Shown here: positions 1-4,638 of the stretch, one piece after another | How the letters are laid out: every line of letters begins with the position of its first letter | How positions within the stretch are numbered: the first letter of the stretch is position 1 | Source of the DNA: an uncultured delta proteobacterium | GTDB taxonomy: Bacteria > Myxococcota_A > Bradymonadia > REDH01 | Direction of reading: 5' to 3' | Length of the DNA: 5,350 bases | NCBI GenBank assembly: GCA_903873545.1 | Contig: CAIQPA010000253.1 | Coordinates: 1 to 5,350 of the forward strand | Program-made: the position numbers and the translations under genes | Notes under the pieces: model-generated | The model's input: the letters and a program-made list of their open reading frames with translations, nothing else | The model's database searches: none | Told to the model about the DNA's origin: nothing

Positions 1-1
1 A

Positions 2-187
2 ATGCTCGACAGCGCAGGCGACAAGCCGCGCCTCAGCAACAAGCAGGTGGGGCTGCCCCGCATCGGCGGCTCGACCGGCAACCGTTACGCTGTGAACTGC
101 CCGCCAGGCTCGATTGTCACCGGCGCGGAGATCAAGGGCGGCGATCTCATCGACTCCATCACCCCGACCTGCACGCCACTCGAGTAG
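2..187 (+). CDS. C-terminal end of a larger protein with a paired-cysteine, jacalin-like module (5' partial)
   Basis: Only the last 61 codons lie in the window. The frame is open to the left edge, so the ATG at position 2 is more likely an internal methionine than the start. Codons are strongly G/C-ending, which supports real coding. The visible end has the pattern C-P-P-G-S-x3-G, then G-G-x-x-I-D-x-I, then a cysteine four residues after the last isoleucine (C33 and C57 of the visible part), stopping four residues later. From memory, this Cys-Pro-x-Gly...Gly...Ile-Asp...Cys pattern resembles jacalin-like carbohydrate-binding repeats at the ends of secreted or surface proteins in myxobacteria. 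The two cysteines could form a disulfide outside the cytoplasm. The function of the whole protein cannot be told, because its main part is upstream. The stop is only 3 bp from the stop of the converging minus-strand gene. Confidence 0.75.
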   Translation: MLDSAGDKPRLSNKQVGLPRIGGSTGNRYAVNCPPGSIVTGAEIKGGDLIDSITPTCTPLE

Positions 188-190
188 CTG

Positions 191-400
191 CTACTCGGGC
201 TTCCGGAGCGACTGGAGCGGCTCGATGCCAAGCCAGGCCTCGAGCGACTGCGGCTCCTCGGAGGTCGCTGCTGCCGCGCGGCGGTAGGCGACGTAGTGGG
301 CCATCACGCCCGAGGCGACCGTCACCGGCGCCCCCTCCTCGTTGAGGAAGTAGGAGAAGGCGGGGACGGAGGGGGATGCTGCCTGGCGTTGCGGCTTCAC
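191..400 (-). CDS. Small hypothetical protein, 69 residues
   Basis: I do not recognise this protein. It is accepted as a gene because nearly every codon ends in G or C and it fills the gap between the transporter and the converging upstream gene. The start is chosen as GTG at 400-398 because a GGAG lies 6 nt before it (410-407). A TTG at 412-410 would add four residues but has a pyrimidine-rich, SD-less leader; a stop lies in frame further upstream. The product has a basic N-terminus (K-P-Q-R-Q), a central stretch with aromatic residues (FSYFL, MAHYVAYRR), an acidic patch (S-E-E-P) and a possible short helix (LEAWLGIEPL). There is no signal peptide or membrane segment, so it is probably a small cytosolic protein. 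It begins 70 bp after the transporter stop on the same strand and could be the last gene of that transcript. Confidence 0.6.
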   Translation of the reverse strand: MKPQRQAASPSVPAFSYFLNEEGAPVTVASGVMAHYVAYRRAAAATSEEPQSLEAWLGIEPLQSLRKPE

Positions 401-406
401 GGCGCG

Positions 407-410
407 CTCC
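407..410 (-). promoter_or_regulatory. Ribosome binding site deciding a GTG start
   Basis: On the minus strand the sequence GGAG is followed by a 6-nt spacer (CGCGCC) and GTG at 400-398. The alternative TTG start at 412 overlaps this site and has no purine-rich motif in front of it. This is why the small protein is started at 400. Confidence 0.5.
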
Positions 411-470
411 AATGAAGGGAGGGTAGGACGCCCATCGTAGGCACGTCGTCAGATGCGCAAGCCGAAGGGC

Positions 471-1682
471 TCAGGAGAGTTGTTCGGGTGCGTCAGCAGG
501 GCGGGCGAGCAGGATGACGAGGCAGAGGGCAACGAGTGCCGCGCCGATGAAAAACGGGAGTCCCGAAGAGTACTCGAAGAGCGATCCGGCGATAGCGGGA
601 CCCACGACGCGGCCGAGCGAATTGGCGGCCTGGCCCACACCCAAGATGCTGCCCCGCTTGTGGGCCGGCGCGAGGTTGGAGAGCATGCCCATGAGCGTAG
701 GATTGGTGAGGCCCGAGCCCAGTGCCAGCACAAAGCCGACGCCGATGAGGGCGGCGAAGGGAAGTCCCTGCACGAGCGGAATGCCGAGGACGCCGAGCGC
801 CATCAGCGCCATGCCAACGGCGGCAATCGAGCGCGCTGCGAAGCGCTTGCCGATGCGTCCAATCAGCCCGCCCTGCACGATGGCACCGGTGAGGCCAATG
901 GTCATGAGAAAGTAGACGGTGAGGCGGACAGCCATGGGCATCTCGCCGGGGACGGCCTCGGCGCCGCCCTTGGCCCAGACCTCGGCGACAAACAGCGAGA
1001 GCACCTGCTCGAAGAGTGCAAAGCCGGTGGTCAGGAGGAAGCCGATGGCGAGCATGCGACCGACGCCTGGCACGCGGATGGCCTCGTCCCAGGGCGCACG
1101 GCGGACCTCGGCCGGTTGTGTGCGCTTCTCGGGCGGATGGGTCTCCTGCAGCCAGGCGAGCGCGAGCAACCAGTTGAAGGCACCGAGCGCGCCGGCGACC
1201 AGCGCAGGGGCATGCAGGCCCCAGCGACTTGCGAAGCCTCCGATGATGGGGCCGATAATGAAGCCTAGGCCGAACGCCGCGCCGAGCATGCCCATGCCCT
1301 TGGCGCGGTTCTCCGCGGTGGTGACATCGGAGACGACGGCCTGCGCGACCGCGAGGTTGGCGTTGCCGAAGCCGGCAAGCGCACGACCCGCAAAGAGCAT
1401 CGGAATGGAGTCGGCGAAGCCGAGCAGCAGGTAGCCGCAGACGCCAAAGGCGATCGAACTGATCATCACCGGGCGGCGGCCAATGCGGTCGGAGAGGCGG
1501 CCCCAGAGCGGCGCAAAGATGAACTGCATCGCGCTGTAGGTCGCACCTACGAGCGTGATGATGGCCGGCGACGCGTCGAGCGACTCGGCGAGGAAGGGCT
1601 GCACCGGGATGAGGATGCCAAACCCAACGAGATCAAGAAGAACGGCGACGAAGACGGTCAGCAGCGCGCGCTTGTTCTTCAC
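471..1682 (-). CDS. Major facilitator superfamily drug/metabolite efflux transporter, TetA-like (DHA1 family)
   Basis: This is a 403-residue inner-membrane secondary transporter of about 12 helices, the usual length for proton-driven DHA1 efflux pumps. It opens with the D1-type motif L-D-L-V-G-F-G-I-L-I-P-V-Q-P (16-29) in helix 1. The classic motif A, G-R-L-S-D-R-I-G-R-R (61-70), lies in the loop between helices 2 and 3. R100 with G104 and G106 is the motif B region of helix 4. The antiporter motif C is G-x8-G-P-I-I-G-G, with G-P at 144-145 and G-G at 148-149. A polar loop (about 180-205) separates the halves, and the second half repeats degenerate versions (GRIGKR 275-280; GRVVGPAIAG 357-366). 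Motif C suggests export rather than uptake, but the substrate cannot be read from sequence. The start is GTG, overlapping the stop of the upstream small gene by 4 bp (GTGA), so translational coupling is likely. No TetR-type regulator is adjacent. Confidence 0.93.
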   Translation of the reverse strand: MKNKRALLTVFVAVLLDLVGFGILIPVQPFLAESLDASPAIITLVGATYSAMQFIFAPLWGRLSDRIGRRPVMISSIAFGVCGYLLLGFADSIPMLFAGRALAGFGNANLAVAQAVVSDVTTAENRAKGMGMLGAAFGLGFIIGPIIGGFASRWGLHAPALVAGALGAFNWLLALAWLQETHPPEKRTQPAEVRRAPWDEAIRVPGVGRMLAIGFLLTTGFALFEQVLSLFVAEVWAKGGAEAVPGEMPMAVRLTVYFLMTIGLTGAIVQGGLIGRIGKRFAARSIAAVGMALMALGVLGIPLVQGLPFAALIGVGFVLALGSGLTNPTLMGMLSNLAPAHKRGSILGVGQAANSLGRVVGPAIAGSLFEYSSGLPFFIGAALVALCLVILLARPADAPEQLS

Positions 1683-1924
1683 GAGACCCGATACTCGCGC
1701 CGCACCGAACCGTCGGGGAAGAGAGGATCGACGACGATAAAGACACCGTCCATGTTCTCCGAAACTGCGTTGCGGTCGGGGAACTGCTCGCGGAGGTAGG
1801 CCATGAGTGCGCCACGCCGGTCGGGGTTGGCGTGGAGAAACTCCATGGAGAACCAGCCGGCGTCTGCCGACTGGTTGGCTTCGACGACGCGAAGAGAGAC
1901 GCGATGTTTGGTTCGACCAGCCAT
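1679..1924 (-). CDS. Small hypothetical protein (81 residues) coupled to the transporter
   Basis: I do not recognise the family. The ATG at 1924-1922 has an excellent ribosome binding site, GAGGAG at 1936-1931 with a 6-nt spacer, and codons are G/C-ending. The protein is soluble, with no signal peptide or membrane helix. It starts basic (M-A-G-R-T-K-H-R), has a likely strand (VSLRVVEA), a helical middle (RRGALMAYLREQF) and a hydrophobic strand (GVFIVVDPLF), and ends in a basic stretch (VRREYRV). This looks like a small alpha/beta domain rather than a leader peptide. Its TGA overlaps the GTG start of the transporter, so the two are probably expressed together. It is the first gene after a candidate promoter in the divergent intergenic region. 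A regulatory or accessory role for the pump is possible but is only inferred from position. Confidence 0.75.
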   Translation of the reverse strand: MAGRTKHRVSLRVVEANQSADAGWFSMEFLHANPDRRGALMAYLREQFPDRNAVSENMDGVFIVVDPLFPDGSVRREYRVS

Positions 1925-1930
1925 TCCAAG

Positions 1931-1936
1931 CTCCTC
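1931..1936 (-). promoter_or_regulatory. Strong ribosome binding site of the transporter cluster
   Basis: GAGGAG on the minus strand, 6 nt before the ATG at 1924. It supports this start over an upstream one in another frame. It overlaps by three bases one arm of the inverted repeat at 1934-1956. Confidence 0.7.
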
Positions 1937-1956
1937 TAGCGGCCTCGCTTCTAGAG
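1934..1956. repeat. Inverted repeat CTCTAG-N11-CTAGAG in the promoter region, possible operator
   Basis: Perfect 6-bp arms (1934-1939 and 1951-1956) are separated by 11 bp. The right arm overlaps the candidate -10 box (1953-1948, minus strand) and the left arm touches the ribosome binding site. Just beyond it lies a smaller inverted repeat TTGT-G-ACAA (1957-1965) and a direct repeat GTTGT (1956-1960 and 1969-1973, 13 bp apart). The arms are short, so chance is possible. The layout is what a dimeric repressor site would look like. Confidence 0.35.
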
Positions 1957-1976
1957 TTGTGACAAAGGGTTGTCCA
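1948..1976 (-). promoter_or_regulatory. Candidate sigma-70-like promoter for the small protein and transporter cluster
   Basis: On the minus strand, TGGACA (1976-1971, five of six matches to TTGACA) is followed by exactly 17 bp and TAGAAG (1953-1948, four of six matches to TATAAT). Transcription would start near 1941, giving a short leader that still includes the ribosome binding site. The position in a divergent intergenic region and the spacing fit, but in GC-rich genomes such matches are only moderately specific. A TTGTCA at 1965-1960 is an alternative -35-like box, but it has no good -10 at the right distance. Confidence 0.4.
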
Positions 1977-2043
1977 TAGCGTAGCCTGTGCCGCGTCTGA
2001 TGGTCGTCACGGGTTGGCGCTCGGTTCCGCGTGAAGGGAGAGA

Positions 2044-2703
2044 ATGATGCGTTTGGCTGCGGCGATTGCGACGAATGTGGGGCTCTGCCTCTGCATCATC
2101 GGCTGGCTGGACAGCGCGCTGTTCGAGAGCACCGTGGGCGGTGAAATCACGCGATGGGGCGGCCTGCTGCTGGCGGCCGGAATCGCTGCCTCTGTGGTGT
2201 TGATCCGCCGGAAGCAGATGACCGTTTCGACGCTGCTCATCGTCTTTCTCGGCTGCCTGCCCTTCGCGGGCTTCGGCGGGTTCCTCTGGTGGCAGATTCA
2301 GCTCTCGAAGGAGCGTTCCGCAGCCTGCGAGGCCGGGAGCGCAGAGGCCTGCCTCAGCTTCGGCAAACGCAAGGTGCGGCGGGGAGAGGTCGAGGCGGGG
2401 CTCCCGCGGCTGCGCCGTGCCTGCGAACTGGGGAGCGCGGATGGCTGCTTCATGGCGGGAGGGCTGGCGCCGAAGGCGACGGGCGTGGAGTGGTTGGCCA
2501 AGGCCTGCGACCTGGGCGACCCCCGCGGCTGCGCGCGTGCCGCGCAGCTGTTGCGAACCGGCGACGGCGTGATGGCCGCTCCGGCGCGAGGCTGCGAACT
2601 TGCCCAACGAGGCTGCGCGCAGGGTTCGGCCGAGGCCTGCGCGGAGGCTGGATACTGCAGCGGCGGCGAGGCCTCGGGCAGCGGCGCGGGGCCAAGACCT
2701 TGA
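2044..2703 (+). CDS. Membrane-anchored cysteine-rich Sel1/HcpA-like repeat protein
   Basis: The protein has 219 residues. The N-terminal part has three likely membrane segments (about 4-26, 38-54 and 60-83), then a charged linker (QLSKERS). The rest carries Sel1-type repeats in the cysteine-rich HcpA style. Four units have the spacing C-x2-G-x4-C: C95/C103, C127/C135, C155/C163 and C191/C199. Two further cysteines are C184 and C205. In Helicobacter Hcp proteins such pairs form disulfides that brace alpha/alpha repeats, and Sel1 repeats usually mediate protein-protein contacts. An export-side location of the repeats is therefore likely but inferred. Two ATGs stand in tandem (2044 and 2047); the AAGGGAG before them (2034-2040) serves either, the second with a 6-nt gap. 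The last 15 residues are Gly/Ser/Pro-rich. The gene is divergent from the transporter cluster and 61 bp ahead of the hydrolase gene. Partner and pathway are unknown. Confidence 0.82.
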   Translation: MMRLAAAIATNVGLCLCIIGWLDSALFESTVGGEITRWGGLLLAAGIAASVVLIRRKQMTVSTLLIVFLGCLPFAGFGGFLWWQIQLSKERSAACEAGSAEACLSFGKRKVRRGEVEAGLPRLRRACELGSADGCFMAGGLAPKATGVEWLAKACDLGDPRGCARAAQLLRTGDGVMAAPARGCELAQRGCAQGSAEACAEAGYCSGGEASGSGAGPRP

Positions 2704-2753
2704 CCGCCCCGAGACGATGCACGAAGGGGCCGCAGAGGCGGCGACAAAGGCGA

Positions 2754-2757
2754 GGAG
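2754..2757 (+). promoter_or_regulatory. Ribosome binding site deciding the hydrolase start
   Basis: GGAG, within the longer GAGGAGAG, lies 7 nt before the ATG at 2765. The frame is open much further upstream (to at least 2600), but that stretch reads as Arg/Ala-rich out-of-frame translation of the preceding gene. This site therefore fixes the start at 2765. Confidence 0.65.
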
Positions 2758-2764
2758 AGAGACG

Positions 2765-4042
2765 ATGATCACAAGCATTTTGGGGCACTTCGCCGGCAAA
2801 GAGCACCGGCTCACCATCCCCTACGACCTGACCGACCTCATCCGCATCGACCACGACGCCGAGTGCGACCCGCGCGACGCAGGCATGACCCAGGAGGGCG
2901 TGGACGCCATCTGGAACAAGGTGCTCGACCACTATCGGACGGGCTACCAGCCAGCCATCTCGCTCTGCCTCCGGCGCCACGGCAAGGTGGTCATCAAGCG
3001 GTCGGTCGGCCATGCCTCCGGCGCCGACCCTGCGGACCCTGTCGACGGCCCCAAGAAGGTCATGGATCCCGCGACTCCTGTCTGCGTCTTCTCGGCCTCC
3101 AAGGCCGTAACCGCGATGCTCATCCATCTGCTCGATGAGCGCGGAAGCCTGCACATCGACGACCGGGTCGTGGAGTACATCCCGGAGTTCGGAAAGTACG
3201 GCAAAGACACCATCACCCTTCGCCATGTGCTCACCCATCGCGCCGGCGTCCCCTTCGCCAAGCAGAAGGGGCGTGAGACCGACATCCTCGCCGACTGGGA
3301 TGCGGTGGTCAGTCTTCTCTGCGAGGCCGCGCCGCGGTCGCGCCACGGCCGCCGGCTCTCCTACCACGCCATCACGGGTGGCTTCATCCTCGGTGAGGTC
3401 ATCCAACGGATCACGGGGAAGCCGATCGCCACGGTGCTCGACGAGGAGTTCCGCAGCAAGCTTGGCATGGAGTACTTCACCTATGGCATGCGCGCCGAGC
3501 AGCTCCCGCTCCTGGCGCGGAGCTCCATGATGGGTGAGGCGCCAAAGCCCCCCTTCGACCTCATCCTCAAGCGGGCCCTCGGCATCGAGTTCGACAAGAT
3601 CGCCGATCTCGCCAACGACCCGGTCTTCCTCACCTCTGTCGTCCCCTCGGGAAACATGGTGGCGACGGCGGAGGAGATGAGCCGCTTCTACCAGATGCTC
3701 CTTGATGGTGGGCGCGCCGGCGAGCACGAGATTTTCGAGTCACGCACCGTCCGTCGCGCGCGGAACGAGTCGGCCTACCTCGAGCTCGACCACACGCTCC
3801 TCCTGCCTGTCCGGTACGGCCTGGGCTTCATGCTCGGCGGCGATCTTGCGAGCCTCTACGGACCTGACTCTGGCGAGGCCTTTGGCCATCTCGGCTTCTC
3901 GAACATGATGACCTGGGCCGACCCTTCGCGCGAGATAAGCGTGGGCTACCTGACAACTGGAAAGACCTTCGTACCGCTCGAACTCTGGGCCCAGCGCGAG
4001 GCGCTGGCAGCCATCTCCGAGAACTGCCACCGGCTCAGGTAG
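2765..4042 (+). CDS. Beta-lactamase-fold serine hydrolase (esterase/penicillin-binding-like, class C family)
   Basis: The product has 425 residues and belongs to the Beta-lactamase (PF00144) superfamily. The nucleophile motif S-x-x-K is S110-A-S-K113, within VFSASKAVTAML. It is followed by the typical L-D-E-R-G-S-L-x-I-D-D-R-V-x-E-Y-I-P stretch (123-140) and the H-V-L-T-H-R-A-G-V-P block (154-163). The tyrosine motif is Y200-H-A202 in LSYHAITGGFILGEVI, where class C beta-lactamases have Y-x-N. The third motif is H375-L-G377 (GHLGF), the H-x-G form typical of EstB-like esterases rather than K-T-G. These variants favour an esterase, lipase or peptidase role over true beta-lactamase activity; the substrate is not predictable. 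No signal peptide is visible (MITSILGHFAGKEHR), so it may be cytosolic. The start is set by GGAG 7 nt upstream. The gene may be co-transcribed with the Sel1-repeat gene, and its stop overlaps the converging DUF4126 gene by 8 bp. Confidence 0.92.
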   Translation: MITSILGHFAGKEHRLTIPYDLTDLIRIDHDAECDPRDAGMTQEGVDAIWNKVLDHYRTGYQPAISLCLRRHGKVVIKRSVGHASGADPADPVDGPKKVMDPATPVCVFSASKAVTAMLIHLLDERGSLHIDDRVVEYIPEFGKYGKDTITLRHVLTHRAGVPFAKQKGRETDILADWDAVVSLLCEAAPRSRHGRRLSYHAITGGFILGEVIQRITGKPIATVLDEEFRSKLGMEYFTYGMRAEQLPLLARSSMMGEAPKPPFDLILKRALGIEFDKIADLANDPVFLTSVVPSGNMVATAEEMSRFYQMLLDGGRAGEHEIFESRTVRRARNESAYLELDHTLLLPVRYGLGFMLGGDLASLYGPDSGEAFGHLGFSNMMTWADPSREISVGYLTTGKTFVPLELWAQREALAAISENCHRLR

Positions 4043-4607
4043 CGAGCGCTACCTTGCTGCGCTTCCGCTTGGACCAGACGCGGTAGAGCAGCACGAGCAA
4101 CACCGCGAAGAGTCCGAGAGCCAAGACGGGAACCACCAGCGCGAGCGCCGTCATGGCCACCGAGGCGAGGAGTTCGAAGGTGGAGACGATCGGGTTGGCC
4201 AGTCCGCCCGTCGTGACGCCGGAGACGCCCCGCGTTGCCGTCGTTCCGGCCTGCACGGCTGCAGCTACGCCGCCTCCTGCAACAATCGAGAGCCCCCACT
4301 GCAGCGCCGGGGAGCTGTCGCCCATCGAGGAGGCCATGAGCAGCGTTCCCGCAACAACCGAGAGAGGCGCGACGGCGACATCGAGCAGGTGGTCGAGCCA
4401 CGGGACGTAAAAGGCGCCAATCTCCACGACGGTCGCAACGCCGAGCGCCGTGACAGCGATCCAGCTGTCGAGCCAGTGGAAGGCGGCCGATGGCTCCATC
4501 CAGTCGAGGGTGTAGGCGAGGCTTAGGCCGAGCAGCGGCACGAAGAGGCGAAAGCCAGCTGCGGCAGCAAGCCCGATTCCGACGACACATCCGATGACCC
4601 ACTCCAT
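4035..4607 (-). CDS. DUF4126 family integral membrane protein
   Basis: The protein has 190 residues, the usual size for the uncharacterised DUF4126 family, which I recognise by several blocks. These are A-A-A-G-F-R-L-F-V-P-L-L (15-26), E-I-G-A-F-Y-V-P-W-L-D-H-L-L-D (62-76), V-V-A-G-T-L (84-89), A-G-G-G-V-A-A-A-V-Q (110-119) and T-T-G-G-L-A-N-P (132-139). About five hydrophobic segments are visible (roughly 3-33, 48-68, 77-93, 104-122, 146-176), and the end is a basic cytoplasmic-looking tail (WSKRKRSK). Function is unknown; an inner-membrane location is safe. The ATG at 4607 is preceded by GGAGG with a 5-nt gap. A longer open frame upstream to 4808 reads as Arg/Ser-rich antisense-like sequence inside the methyltransferase gene and is not used. 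The gene follows the methyltransferase by 31 bp, so co-transcription is likely, and overlaps the end of the hydrolase gene by 8 bp. Confidence 0.88.
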   Translation of the reverse strand: MEWVIGCVVGIGLAAAAGFRLFVPLLGLSLAYTLDWMEPSAAFHWLDSWIAVTALGVATVVEIGAFYVPWLDHLLDVAVAPLSVVAGTLLMASSMGDSSPALQWGLSIVAGGGVAAAVQAGTTATRGVSGVTTGGLANPIVSTFELLASVAMTALALVVPVLALGLFAVLLVLLYRVWSKRKRSKVALAT

Positions 4608-4612
4608 GCTGC

Positions 4613-4617
4613 CCTCC
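4613..4617 (-). promoter_or_regulatory. Ribosome binding site deciding the DUF4126 start
   Basis: GGAGG on the minus strand (within AGGGGAGGG), 5 nt before the ATG at 4607, in the 31-bp gap after the methyltransferase stop. It places the DUF4126 start at the first residue of the conserved family region. Confidence 0.65.
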
Positions 4618-4638
4618 CCTGCTTCGCCGCTGTGACCG

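Noticed and set aside
460..471. Small hairpin AGCC-GAAG-GGCT next to the transporter stop, as a terminator
   Set aside because: The stem is only 4 bp and no T-run follows on the minus strand, so an intrinsic terminator cannot be supported.
453..1268. A 271-codon open frame on the plus strand opposite the transporter
   Set aside because: The translation is a Glu/Ala/Arg/His-rich low-complexity string, typical of the antisense of a membrane protein gene, and the opposite strand has all MFS motifs.
1957..1987. A plus-strand promoter for the Sel1-repeat gene
   Set aside because: TTGTGA is present, but the nearest -10-like sequences match poorly or have spacers of 12 or 19 bp. No convincing pair was found.
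2600..2764. N-terminal extension of the hydrolase to an upstream ATG
   Set aside because: The extra 55 residues overlap the preceding gene in another frame, are Arg/Ala-rich, and a strong ribosome site sits directly before the ATG at 2765.
1951..2817. A 288-codon minus-strand open frame covering the Sel1-repeat gene
   Set aside because: It is antisense to the cysteine-repeat gene, Arg/Ala-rich and without family features. The plus-strand frame has regular repeats and a ribosome site.
2450..3727. A 425-codon open frame on the minus strand across the hydrolase and Sel1-repeat genes
   Set aside because: It is antisense to a clearly recognisable serine hydrolase and a repeat protein. High-GC codon bias commonly leaves such long antisense frames open, and the translation has no recognisable motifs.
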